DNA of 64,000 bases from Cichorium intybus (lineage: Eukaryota; Streptophyta; Magnoliopsida; Asterales; Asteraceae): positions 69,040,494 through 69,104,493 of the forward strand of contig CM042013.1 of the NCBI GenBank assembly GCA_023525715.1, written 5' to 3'. The first letter of the stretch is position 1; every line of letters starts with the position of its first letter. Position numbers and translations under genes: made by a program. This document shows, one piece after another, positions 49,691 through 59,713 of the stretch. The notes beneath the pieces were generated by a model. The model did no database searches. It was not told where the DNA came from and worked only from the letters and a program-made list of their open reading frames with translations.

Positions 49691-51291
49691 TGTTAAGTGT
49701 ATTTTTAGGCATGTTTTCATACCCTTTTTATCCTTGTTCCATCTTGCATTTGATTCTCTTTATTGCATATTTTCATGTTTTTCGGGATTTCAAGAATAGC
49801 AATCTACTTTCACACTTTGTGGTTGTTTTCAGGTGCTTTTGAGGGATGAATCTTGTATTGGATGACAATGGGAGGCTACACAAGAAATTTCAGAAGAAAC
49901 GGAGCTAAAACGAAGAAATTACAAAATTCTCATCCCAAAGTCAGTAGTGTACACGGCCCGTGTAACTTTATGGGCAAAAGTTACACGGCCGTGTAACCTT
50001 GCTATGCCACGTGGGCGCCATGTCAGCTCAGGGAAGGGTCCAAGATGAATGCAGGATTACACAACCGTGTGATCTTGGCCCAAGAAGTTACACGGCCGTG
50101 TAACTTTTCCTGCTGTCCAGATCTACTTTTTGCCCCACTTTGAGTTGTTTATTCCTTCTTGTGCTGTCATCCTCATGCTACACGACCAGATGCAGATCCA
50201 ACCTGATTTTGAGGCCATGTGATGAAGGAAGTGGGTCTTGGAATGATGATGTTTGCCATTGTCCAAATTACCATTTTACCCTTGGTGTGTTAGTATAAAT
50301 AGATGTGCTTGGTTAGCTTTAGAACCATCCCTTATTCCATTAACTTCTGAATACTCTCTAGATACATTGTGTTTGTGTTTGTGTGCAACTTCAAGTGTGG
50401 ATTATCTTCATTTTGTAAGTTTATTTCTCTTTTACTAGTCATGAGTGGCTAGTAACCTTATTTTCTGGTTTTGTATTAAGGATTATGATTGTAATTTAAT
50501 ATAAGTTTGATGTTTGATTTTATATCCTTCTAGTGATATGATTTTGTGGCTTAACGAATGTTTGGTTTTTACTTATTTCATATTGGCCATTTGATCTCAA
50601 GTAATAATCAATCTTGTCATACAAATTATAAAATCCGTAATTGTTTTATAAAATGTTATTTGTGACAATCATCTTCATTTGGTGAAAATCATATCACATG
50701 TTTTGACGCTTCAACGCTTGTTTAGGAGTATTGAACATTGTTGGGAACATTCACATAAATCATAATGCAATCTTTCATTCAAATTCTATGATCGTATCTA
50801 GATTTGATTAGTAAGATTAGTCTTAGTCAACGAGCTTCTCTTGACTAAGGTACATTAGGTGAATGGTGTATGTGCGAGCTTTTGGCATACACAAAGTACC
50901 AACTTAGAAAGATTAAAGTTATAAACATCATTGTTATTGTTATTTCCAATCATATGACTAAAAATACAAAACCAGAATTTGTCCCCAAATTATAAAAACA
51001 ATCATTCTATATATTTTGTCCTAAGTTATTTGTTCTCAACATTTACATAATTGTTGTTCAACTATAAAATCAAAACCCCCCCTTTGGTTACTTTTCTTTA
51101 CAAGCTTAACTTCCGTGAATTCAAGGTGTAATCCATTAGACCATCGCTCCCTGTGGATCGACCCTGCTTGCCATTTATACTACATAGTTAGTATTTATAT
51201 CAAGTAGTGCAATCACGAAATATTGGTAATTAACAAATCAATTTAAAACTATATTTCAACTCTTTTATTTTGTTGGTTTCGACACTCAACA
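49691..51291 (+). repeat. 3' LTR of the Athila element
   Basis: 1601 bp, about 99% identical to 39321-40920. Differences include AAGTCAGC/ATGTCAGC near 50018, CGATCG/CAACCG near 50063 and a small indel near 50287. Confidence 0.96.
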
Positions 51292-51296
51292 ACAAC

Positions 51297-51579
51297 ATTT
51301 CAACCACCTTGAATTGCATTGATTAAGTGATAAACATCACCATCATCTATTATGTGTATAACATAGAGCATTTTAGGGTGATAGAAAGACAAACTAAAAT
51401 TTGATTTATCTATCAAACCAGTCTTCTTTTTCACCAAATTCAAAACTCAAGAAAATTAATATTTTTCGAAAAGTATACTCCATAGTTTTTAATGAAAGTC
51501 CAAACATATTTAGGTTGATCATCAACAATCTTCCACTCCCACCGGTGTAAACTACAAAGGAAAATTACTAGAATGTGTA

Positions 51580-51652
<73 letters not shown>

Positions 51653-51686
51653 CCAGATTAAAAAAATTTCTCCCTCTTTAATATAC
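51297..51686. other. Former insertion-site flank and (AT)n microsatellite
   Basis: With the Athila and hAT insertions removed, this joins 39172-39315. On the minus strand short open pieces (HIIDDGDVYHLINAIQGG and NVVVYVYVVEGDDDNDATT) continue across the join, suggesting decayed coding sequence of unknown family. 51583-51650 is an (AT)n array. Confidence 0.35.
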
Positions 51687-52411
51687 ATAAAAATACATTT
51701 TTTTGCAAAAAAAATAAAAATTGAAACTTTTCGTACTCAACTTTTCTTAGTCAGAGTACATAAACCCTAAACACTAAGACGAAAAATATGGGAATGCTAG
51801 TTAGATAACCGTTGTTGAGGCAAAGGAAATCACAGATGGCTTTTCCAACCGAGATTTTCTCATGACTAAAAATGGAATATTAAAAAAAAACATTATGCAG
51901 GAGAGAAAATTGTAGATGGCAAGAGAAAAATCAGTCACTATAGCTTAATCGCAAATGGCATCAGCCAACTGCAATCTCAGTGGTTATTTAAGAGATTTCC
52001 TAATTTTTTGGCTATTTCTTGCTTCCTAACCCTTAAAAATACATTTTATACAAAAAAAAAATTGTAACTTTTCGTACCCAACTTTTCTTACTCGGATAGT
52101 CAGAAGTCGTAGCCAAACTGTCACTACCATAAACCCTAAACACTAAGACGAAAAATATGGGAATGCTAGTTAGATAACCGTGGTTGAGGAAGACGAAATC
52201 ACAGATGGCTTTGCCAACCGAGATTTTCTCATGATTAAAAATGGAATATTAAAAAAAAAAAAAACATTATGCAGGATAGAAAATTGTAGATGGCAAGAGA
52301 AAAAACCAGTCACTACAGCTTAATCGCAAATGCCATCAGCCAACCGCCATTTCAATGGTTATTTAAGAGATTTCCTAATTTTTTGGCTATGTCTTACTTC
52401 CTAACCCTTAA
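51687..52411. repeat. Tandem duplication of a ~350-bp segment
   Basis: Two copies (about 51687-52035 and 52036-52411) share blocks such as AAACACTAAGACGAAAAATA, GGGAATGCTAGTTAGATAAC and TAAGAGATTTCCTAATTTTT. The second copy has about 25 extra bases (TAGTCAGAAGTCGTAGCC). No coding function was seen. By eye they are about 90% identical. Confidence 0.92.
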
Positions 52412-52669
52412 GAATAACAAGTGTAATAAACAATCCCCCCTCTCCCCAAACTCTTAACTTGCCCTTATGAAAAAAATAGTCTTGTTTTTCTCCAGTATAT
52501 CAAAAGGTAACTTTTCAAGATCGAAACACTTTGGTTGTTTCATAGCTCATCAACTTACCATTGCATCTTGTTGCATTATCAATGTTATCATCATTTTCTT
52601 ATTCCAAAACGTATTGACAAGGTATCCTGATTCCAATAGATTTCCTCGAATTTTGGTCATTGGTACATC

Positions 52670-54019
52670 TGTTGTCATCTTCCTATTAATCTTCTCTTTT
52701 ATAGGTGGTTGAGTTTTTGGCATTTGAAAATTTGAGAATACTGCTGCAATAAAAATTCTTAAGCTTGTGACCCATTAAAAGACTGTTCTGGACTTTGTCA
52801 CAGCAACAAGACCAGCAACTCAATTAATATTACATACTTTCCTTGAGAAACAGAGTTACTTTTCGATTTAAAGGATACTATGGATCTTCTCAAGGTTGGA
52901 TCCCCTCTCAAAGTAACCATCTCATTAACCAGCTAGAACTTCATTACTTGTTTTCCCCAATTAGACGAAGTTTCAATAGTAAAAACTCTTTGACTATTTC
53001 CAATCCTTGCATGACAACTTTGACCTCATGGCACCCCTTTTCCATTAATTTCCATACCTGTTCTCATAGCTATATTGCAGCCATTAGTGACTTCAATCGG
53101 AAGCTTCAACTGGTTAATAGTTTTTGATGAGGTAAAGTTGTCGGTTGCCCTACAATCAAAGAGGGAAACCACCCTCTGTTCTTTTATCTTCCCTTCAAGC
53201 TTTATAGTTCAAGGGTTGGACAACCCAATCAGAGAGTTTAAATGCACCTCTCATTTGCTTTCTTTTCGTGTTGTAGTTTTATTTAACAACTGTTCATCAC
53301 TGCTATCATCTGACTCTTAACTGATCTTGATTACTTTGTGTGCACACTAAAACACTCAACTATTTAGGTTTACACCTATGTCCATCCAAATTTCTCATCA
53401 CATCGAAAGCATAATCCCTGGCCCTTTTAATTTGCAATTCGAGATCCGATAATTTCTTAAACTCATCAACGAGCATTACATTGGTTGCAAAAGTTTTAAA
53501 CAAAGTGAACTGGATACCTTTGAATAGATAGGGCTAGAATTTGGATGGTCATTGTTGCAATTATGCACAAAAGCCTTCCGTCGATACACGTTGCTACACG
53601 ACCCTGTTCTTTTCTTCGATTTTTGGACAAAATCCAACGCATCACACAAATTAATCCGTGACATAAGACTCATTTCTGCTTTGATCACTAAATCCAATCT
53701 ATTTATGAATTGGCCCAAGTAATCTCTTCATAATGAACCTGTAGTCATCGATCTAATCGCCAATTAATAACACGAGCATCAGGTCATCCCATCGTGTAAT
53801 TGGTCTTCATTTATGCTACCACTGGAACACCCCAATGCATCACCCTATAATACAGACTTCCATTTATTCTTCACTATTAAGTCTATTCCATGAGAGATAA
53901 TGTTCCGTTCATATGATCCAAGCATTCAAATAATTTCCTTCAAACACCGGTAGATCCAATCTCCTTCCTTTAATTGCAAAAAAACAAGCTGAATCCTGGT
54001 TACCTCTTTAGATTTGGTC
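52670..54019 (-). pseudogene. Chromovirus-type gag (C-terminal part) and protease, decayed
   Basis: Read right to left on the minus strand: DWIYRCLKEII and GDALGCSSGSINED (retrotransposon Gag block, consensus W.YR...GDAL.W), LGQFINRLDLVIKAEMSLM, FKKLSDLELQIKRA, a zinc-knuckle remnant LCFRCDEKF, then protease-like VVSLFDCRATDNFTSSKTIN (family: LIDSGATHNF), ending in EMVTLRGDPTLRRSIVSFKS. Many stops and frameshifts interrupt it, and the DSG active site is altered. The gag N-terminus continues at 58825-59046 on the other side of the Ale-like insertion. Confidence 0.8.
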
Positions 54020-54024
54020 GATCT

Positions 54025-54249
54025 TAAAGGAATTAAAGCTTATCCAGTCTTGCTGATCAAGTTCCGTTTGTTAGCTTATCTAGTTTTTTATCTATTCTTA
54101 TCTTTATTTAAGTTTATTCAAGTTTAGATAGATTTCTTTTATCTCGTTTAGTTAGTTAGTCTTGGAGCTATTTATTGCTCACGTATTGTAACCTGGAAAC
54201 AGAAGAAAATAGAACAAAAAGTTGAATTCTGCTTACACTAAATTCTTTA
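54025..54249 (+). repeat. 5' LTR of the Ale-like Copia
   Basis: 225 bp, TAAAGGAATTAAAGC to CTAAATTCTTTA, followed directly by the PBS. Confidence 0.95.
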
Positions 54250-54261
54250 TGGTATCAGAGC
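54250..54261 (+). other. Primer-binding site of the Ale-like Copia
   Basis: TGGTATCAGAGC, complementary to initiator tRNA-Met, immediately after the LTR. Confidence 0.95.
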
Positions 54262-54297
54262 AATCCGTTACCTAGGGACGACAATTGTCCGGCGAGC

Positions 54298-57200
54298 ATG
54301 GCGGGAGACAAATCAGATGGATCCGGCAAAAAGGAAGATGAGGTGATTGATGTTGGTTCACCATTGTATATTCACCCGTCAGATTACCCCAAACAAGTCC
54401 AGGTAAATGACTTGTTAAACGACAATAATTACAACGAATGGAAACAAGAGATGGCGAATTTTCTCTTGGCGAAAAACAAGATGGGATTGATCGATGGCAC
54501 CGTCAAGAAGCCTGAAGTAACGTCTCATCTACACGCGGCATGGGTTCGTGCCGATGCTATGGTAAAAGGATGGTTAACCACATCGATGGAGAGGGATATA
54601 AGAAAAAGTGTTCGATATGCAAACACCTCTTCAGAGATCTGGTCTGATCTCGAAGAACGATTCGAGAAGGAAGGTGCACCCCGTGCATACGAGTTAAAAC
54701 AAACGCTCCATACAACAAGACAAGACGGGAGTTCCGTTTCGAACTATTACACCAAACTGAAGTCGATTTGGGATGAGTTGCAAATGGTTCTCCCCACTCC
54801 GCGATGCACCTGTCAAGGTTGTGGTTGTGGAATTGGAAAACAGCTAAACGAATTGAAGGAAAAAGAAAGGACTTACGAGTTCTTGATGGGATTGGACGAC
54901 GACTTCTCCATCATTAGAACTCAAGTCCTTGCTATGAAACCGACACCCGCCATCGGGACGGTGTACCATCTTTTAGCAGAAGACGAGCAGCAAAGAGCAA
55001 TCACTGGTGGAATAAAAAGAACGGGGTCTGAAGCATCAGCGTTTCAACCCAACTATAGTTCGCAACGAGGGCAGCGGCAGTCACCATCGAAACAAACCAG
55101 TCAACCGACGAATAAAGTGGCGCAAAAATACACGAAATCAGATGGCGAGAAAAAGGTACGATGCTCTCACTGTCAACGTGATGGACACAGCAAAGATGGA
55201 TGCTTCAAGCTCATTGGGTATCCAGAATGGTGGCCCGGTAAGAAAGACAAACCCAAGGCAGCTTGCGTGGAGCTCGGTCCAAGTCCGATCCTTGGAATCA
55301 CAGACGAGCAATACCAGCTCTTTGTTGATCACTTCAAGGAAGGAATGAGTGTACCAAAACAACCGATGGCAAACATGGCAGGTAGAAACGACAATCATGA
55401 TGAGTGGATTGTTGACTCGGGAGCCACCGAGCACATGACACACAGAAGTGATTTTTTAATTAATGAAACCCGCCACCCAAAAGACTCACCTGTTGTCATG
55501 GGGGAGGGTGAACACACCTTGCCAGGAGGTTTAAAAATAAAAGGGGTTTTGTTTGTACCAAGTTTCAATTATAATCTTCTCTCGGTTAGCAAACTTGCAA
55601 ATGAACTAAACTGTGCTGTCACCTTTTTCCCTGGTTTCTTTGTGATGCAGGAGTTGGGGACGAAGCACTTGATTGGAGCGGGTAGTCGCAATGGAGGGTT
55701 GTATCGGATGGGGGGAATGAAGATGAAGACAAAAGAAGCTCTTATGTCGACTTTTGAGGTTTGGCATAAAAGACTTGGCCACCCATCGATCAAGAAGATT
55801 TCTAATTTAGATTTTGTTAGTATTTCAAATAAAGAACAATTTAATAAATGTGATGCTTGCCTTAAAGCTAAACATACTAGACTTCCTTTTCCTGTTAGCG
55901 AAATAAAAACATCTTCTTGTTTTGAACTTATACATTGTGATGTATGGGGTAAATATAGAACCCCTTCTCTTAGCAATGCATCTTATTTTTTAACTATTGT
56001 CGATGACTTTAGTAGAGCCGTTTGGACCTTCTTGATAAAACACAAACATGAGGCTGGTACATGTCTCATCAACTTTCATAAGATGGTCCAAACCCAATTT
56101 GGAAAACAAATCAAGCGAATAAGATGCGACAATGGTGGTGAGTTTGTGTCCAATAATATGCGTGACTTCTATACACAAGAAGGGATCATTTTGGAGACAT
56201 CTTGCCCTCATACACCACAACAGAATGGTGTGGTCGAACGCAAGCATAGACACTTGCTTGAAACGGCTTGTGCCCTCCGCTTCCAGGCAAACCTACCAAA
56301 GGCCTTTTGGGGTGAATGTGTTTTGACAGCCACATATGTTATAAATCGAATGCCAACCAAAGTCCTTCAAGGTATCACACCATACGAGGTACTTTTTGGT
56401 CAGAAACCCACTTACGATCACATGCGGGTGTTTGGGTGCTTAGCTTATTACCGAAGTACAGAGACGAGGGGTGATAAGTTTGAGGCTCGAGGCCGACCAG
56501 GTTTGTTTGTCGGGTACCCACAAGGCACCAAAGGATACCGAATATATGACTTAGAAAATAGAAAAATAATCACTTCTAGAGATGTTCGCTTTCTAGAAGA
56601 TCGGTTTCCAATGGCCTCAGATTTAATAAATAATAGTGTGCAACAAGAGGAGCTCTTTGAAATAGACAACACTGTATGTGAAACTTACATGGCTCCGTGT
56701 GATGAAACCGTTTCCCATCCCCACAATGACACCATCGATGACCAAGAGGCGACACCTACCTCCGATATGGACAGTAACAATGCACTTCCCGTGCATACTG
56801 ACATTAATGATGAAAATGACTCTTCTATGCACACTGAACCAGCAGATGTCCATGCCACCAGGGCTTCACGAGCCCGAAATCAGCCCCTTCGATTTAGTGA
56901 CTATGATGTTGAACTACCCCCGTCGATCAACCATCCGCTACCCGCCTCCGATCGATCTGCTTCTACGGTACACCCCCTCTCCTCTTATGTCTCTTATAAA
57001 AAATTTTCCAAGTCTCACAAAGAATTTCTAGCAGCCATAGTCACACACTATGAGCCAAAGTGTTTTAAGCGTGCAGCCCAAGATGAGAGGTGGCGAGATG
57101 CAATGGTCAAAGAAATAAATGCCTTGGAAGCAAACAAGACTTGGACACTCGTTGAACTACCACCGGGTAAACGTGCCATTGACTCTAAATGGATATACAA

Positions 57201-58587
57201 AATCAAGTTCAAACCAGATGGGGAGATAGAACGCTACAAAGCCCGGCTTGTCGCGAAAGGATACACGCAAATGGAAGGTGTGGACTACCATGACACTTTC
57301 GCCCCCGTTGCCAAACTTGTCACTGTCAGAATTTTACTAACCATGGCGGTCAAAAATAACTGGATTGTACACCAGTTAGACGTGAACAACGCCTTCTTAC
57401 ATGGCGACCTTGAAGAAGATGTGTACATGAAGATTCCTCAAGGTTTTAGCAAAGCTGGTGACACACGAGTTTGCAATTTGATGAAATCTTTATATGGTCT
57501 AAAGCAGGCTAGCAGAAATTGGTATCACAAGTTTACCTCAGCATTGCGAGAACTTGATTTCCATCAGTCACATGCAGATCATTCCTTATTTCTCCATCGA
57601 AAGAAGGATGTATTCGTCGCTGCTTTGATATATGTCGATGATGTGATCATTGTCGGTAATGATTCTAAGAAAATTGAGAGTACCAAATCCAGTCTCAATG
57701 CTCGCTTCAGCATCAAAGACCTTGGCAGTCTCACGTATTTCTTGGGGATCGAAGTGTCACGCATACAGGAAGGCCTAGTACTTAGTCAACGAAAATACAC
57801 CATTGACATTCTCGATGATGTTGGTATGCTTGGGTGTCGTCCAAGCAAGTTCCCGATGGAACAAAATCTTAAACTTGACAAAGGCGAAAACGAAGAAACT
57901 GTTGATGCTAATTTGTATCGGCGATTAGTTGGAAGACTTCTTTATTTGCAAGCGACCAGACCAGATATTACCTATTCGGTTAATGTTCTCAGCCAATTTG
58001 TATCCGATCCCCGACTGAATCATTGGAACGCCGCTTTAAGAGTTTTACGTTACCTTAAAACTACTTTAGGCCAAGGCATTCTCCTTCCAAAGGAAGGTCA
58101 GCCGGAGTTAATAGCTTACAGCGACTCAGACTGGCTCAGTTGTCCTTTCTCCAGGCGTTCTAGAACTGGTTACCTCTTGCTATTGGGTGGTGCACCGGTG
58201 TCATGGAAATCTCGCAAACAATCAGTCGTGTCCCGCTCCTCTGCAGAAGCGGAGTATCGTGCCATGGCGAGTACGGTCAGTGAAGTATTATGGGTTCGGT
58301 GGTTACTTTCTGAACTTGGAATTCACACTGACAAGCCTACACCTCTCTTGTGTGATAATGAGTCTGCTCGTCATATCGCTCATAACCCAGTCTTTCATGA
58401 ACGCACTAAACACGTCGAAATGGATTGTTTCTTTGTCCGGGAAAGAGTTGAATCCAAAGAAATAGCCCCTGTTCGTGTCGCTACTCAAGCTCAATTGGCG
58501 AATTTGTTTACCAAGCCACTTGGCTCCGACAGATTACAGTCATTGCTTGTCAAGTTGAACATTCGAAATCTCCATGTGTCAACTTGA
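54298..58587 (+). CDS. Ale-like Copia gag-pol polyprotein, 1429 residues, intact
   Basis: Encodes all proteins for retrotransposition. In order: Copia-type Gag (about 25-260; NDNNYNEWKQEM, SIWDELQMVLPTP, FLMGLDDDFSIIRTQVL), zinc knuckle CSHCQRDGHSKDGC (from 289), protease DSGATEHM (Asp 373), GAG-pre-integrase zinc region HKRLGHPSIKKI...CDACLKAKH, integrase DDE (HCDVWG, Asp 548; RCDNGGEF, Asp 611; GVVERKHRH, Glu 647, giving the D-x35-E spacing), reverse transcriptase (SKWIYKIKFKPDG to YVDDVIIVGN, YVDD at 1112) and RNase H (SSAEAEYRAMA, CDNESARHIA). The start ATG at 54298 lies 36 bp after the PBS. The stop is followed within 7 bp by the polypurine tract. No disabling mutation was seen. Confidence 0.96.
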   Translation: MAGDKSDGSGKKEDEVIDVGSPLYIHPSDYPKQVQVNDLLNDNNYNEWKQEMANFLLAKNKMGLIDGTVKKPEVTSHLHAAWVRADAMVKGWLTTSMERDIRKSVRYANTSSEIWSDLEERFEKEGAPRAYELKQTLHTTRQDGSSVSNYYTKLKSIWDELQMVLPTPRCTCQGCGCGIGKQLNELKEKERTYEFLMGLDDDFSIIRTQVLAMKPTPAIGTVYHLLAEDEQQRAITGGIKRTGSEASAFQPNYSSQRGQRQSPSKQTSQPTNKVAQKYTKSDGEKKVRCSHCQRDGHSKDGCFKLIGYPEWWPGKKDKPKAACVELGPSPILGITDEQYQLFVDHFKEGMSVPKQPMANMAGRNDNHDEWIVDSGATEHMTHRSDFLINETRHPKDSPVVMGEGEHTLPGGLKIKGVLFVPSFNYNLLSVSKLANELNCAVTFFPGFFVMQELGTKHLIGAGSRNGGLYRMGGMKMKTKEALMSTFEVWHKRLGHPSIKKISNLDFVSISNKEQFNKCDACLKAKHTRLPFPVSEIKTSSCFELIHCDVWGKYRTPSLSNASYFLTIVDDFSRAVWTFLIKHKHEAGTCLINFHKMVQTQFGKQIKRIRCDNGGEFVSNNMRDFYTQEGIILETSCPHTPQQNGVVERKHRHLLETACALRFQANLPKAFWGECVLTATYVINRMPTKVLQGITPYEVLFGQKPTYDHMRVFGCLAYYRSTETRGDKFEARGRPGLFVGYPQGTKGYRIYDLENRKIITSRDVRFLEDRFPMASDLINNSVQQEELFEIDNTVCETYMAPCDETVSHPHNDTIDDQEATPTSDMDSNNALPVHTDINDENDSSMHTEPADVHATRASRARNQPLRFSDYDVELPPSINHPLPASDRSASTVHPLSSYVSYKKFSKSHKEFLAAIVTHYEPKCFKRAAQDERWRDAMVKEINALEANKTWTLVELPPGKRAIDSKWIYKIKFKPDGEIERYKARLVAKGYTQMEGVDYHDTFAPVAKLVTVRILLTMAVKNNWIVHQLDVNNAFLHGDLEEDVYMKIPQGFSKAGDTRVCNLMKSLYGLKQASRNWYHKFTSALRELDFHQSHADHSLFLHRKKDVFVAALIYVDDVIIVGNDSKKIESTKSSLNARFSIKDLGSLTYFLGIEVSRIQEGLVLSQRKYTIDILDDVGMLGCRPSKFPMEQNLKLDKGENEETVDANLYRRLVGRLLYLQATRPDITYSVNVLSQFVSDPRLNHWNAALRVLRYLKTTLGQGILLPKEGQPELIAYSDSDWLSCPFSRRSRTGYLLLLGGAPVSWKSRKQSVVSRSSAEAEYRAMASTVSEVLWVRWLLSELGIHTDKPTPLLCDNESARHIAHNPVFHERTKHVEMDCFFVRERVESKEIAPVRVATQAQLANLFTKPLGSDRLQSLLVKLNIRNLHVST

Positions 58588-58594
58588 GGGGGAG
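58586..58594 (+). other. Polypurine tract of the Ale-like Copia
   Basis: GAGGGGGAG directly before the 3' LTR; primer for plus-strand DNA synthesis. Confidence 0.85.
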
Positions 58595-58819
58595 TAAAGG
58601 AATTAAAGCTTATCCAGTCTTGCTGATCAAGTTCCGTTTGTTAGCTTATCTAGTTTTTTATCTATTCTTATCTTTATTTAAGTTTATTCAAGTTTAGATA
58701 GATTTCTTTTATCTCGTTTAGTTAGTTAGTCTTGGAGCTATTTATTGCTCACGTATTGTAACCTGGAAACAGAAGAAAAGAGAACAAAAAGTTGAATTCT
58801 GCTTACACTAAATTCTTTA
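58595..58819 (+). repeat. 3' LTR of the Ale-like Copia
   Basis: 225 bp, one mismatch to the 5' LTR. Confidence 0.95.
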
Positions 58820-58824
58820 GATCT

Positions 58825-59046
58825 CTATCAGTAATAGCTTTGACTTCTTACCTGGAACTTGTGATTTTGATGTTGATACCGCATGTTGTTTGAGTAATTG
58901 CTCCATCATCTTCCTTAGAGATACAATTTCATCCTGGATATTTTGCTTCAAAGATCTGATCTCCGATTGGACAACTCCCAAGCTTCCTTCCACGTCATCT
59001 ACGCCAGATGTGTCAACAATCCGGTCATGATTCAGGAATGGTACTT
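58825..59046 (-). pseudogene. Chromovirus gag N-terminus, continuation of 52670-54019
   Basis: The minus strand reads HDRIVDTSGVDDVEGSLG, VVQSEIRSLKQNIQDEIVS, LRKMMEQLLKQHAVSTSK, a coiled-coil-like Gag N-terminus, shortly after a decayed primer-binding site. It joins the pieces on the other side of the Ale-like element across its GATCT duplication. Confidence 0.75.
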
Positions 59047-59058
59047 GCTTTTATACCA
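59047..59058 (-). other. Decayed primer-binding site of the old chromovirus
   Basis: The minus strand reads TGGTATAAAAGC, two changes from the tRNA-Met site TGGTATCAGAGC, two bases inside the LTR end. Confidence 0.65.
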
Positions 59059-59060
59059 AT

Positions 59061-59346
59061 TGTTGTACTTTAGGGTTTAATTCCAAGAATATATAGACTA
59101 ACTGATGAATGATTAAATCAAAAGACACAATTACAAGCTTTTCTTGATATCCTAGCGGTCAACGTCTCTCTGAAATTGAATACCACTGAATATGTTCCAA
59201 AATAATGACAGACTAACCCCAAACTCCAATTTAAACTAATTACCTAGACCGTCCTAACATGGAGAATGACCAAAGTGCCCCTGGCTTACCACTTTACTAC
59301 ATACCTGCTACTTATATCCTAACCCTTATGACTACTATGCGTAACA
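59061..59346 (-). mobile_element. 5' LTR (286 bp) of the old chromovirus
   Basis: Plus-strand ends TGTTGTACTTTAGGG and TATGCGTAACA; it directly precedes the PBS and gag on the minus strand. The partner LTR is not in the window, so the right boundary rests on the TG...CA ends alone. Confidence 0.6.
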
Positions 59347-59713
59347 GAATCCTTTATTGGTTGACAATTGTCATCATAGGTGAAAAATAGCTCATTCAAT
59401 CTATTTCGAACCGAATATGAAGTGCTTAAACTGCTCCCTCTTTGTGCTTGATGTCCATTAATTCATTCTCAACATGCATTGCATATAAATCTATTTTTTC
59501 AAACAATCAACATTTATTGAACACATGCATCCCTACAATATAATCCCAAAATACATTACATATAATTTACTGCAGTACATCACAAATTCCACTCCATGAC
59601 ATAAAACTGAAAGGGAAGTTTTTATTTTTGCGAGCAATATGCCTGTGTCCTAACTTTACATACATACTAAGATTATACTATACCTTGTCAACACATAGTA
59701 TCTGGCCTAATCT
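59347..59713. other. Myosin 3' flank
   Basis: AT-rich sequence between the old chromovirus LTR and the myosin stop codon; presumably 3' UTR and downstream DNA. No poly(A) signal could be chosen with confidence. Confidence 0.45.

Larger units (their letters stand above)
39321..51291 (+). mobile_element. Complete Athila-type Gypsy retrotransposon, TSD ACAAC
   Basis: 11,971 bp with LTRs 39321-40920 and 49691-51291 and target duplication ACAAC (39316-39320 and 51292-51296). Order: LTR, PBS, gag-pol, an internal spacer with its own TATA box, a second ORF, a long 3' spacer, polypurine tract, LTR. This is the layout of the Athila lineage. The LTRs differ at about 13 positions by eye over 1600 bp, under 1%, so the insertion is young. 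Gag-pol is uninterrupted, while the second ORF carries one frameshift. Confidence 0.96.
54025..58819 (+). mobile_element. Complete Ale-like Ty1/Copia retrotransposon, TSD GATCT
   Basis: 4795 bp with 225-bp LTRs (54025-54249 and 58595-58819), target duplication GATCT (54020-54024 and 58820-58824), a tRNA-Met PBS and a polypurine tract. The LTR ends are TAAAG...CTTTA rather than TG...CA. Only one difference between LTRs was seen by eye (AAAATAG versus AAAAGAG, near 54205). With an uninterrupted 1429-codon gag-pol it is a very recent insertion and a candidate autonomous element. It lies inside the gag region of an older chromovirus. Confidence 0.96.

Noticed and set aside
52467..52712. 81-codon frame with two hydrophobic stretches, looking like a small membrane protein
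   Set aside because: It is antisense to the far end of the decayed chromovirus protease region and AT-rich sequence gives hydrophobic peptides by chance.
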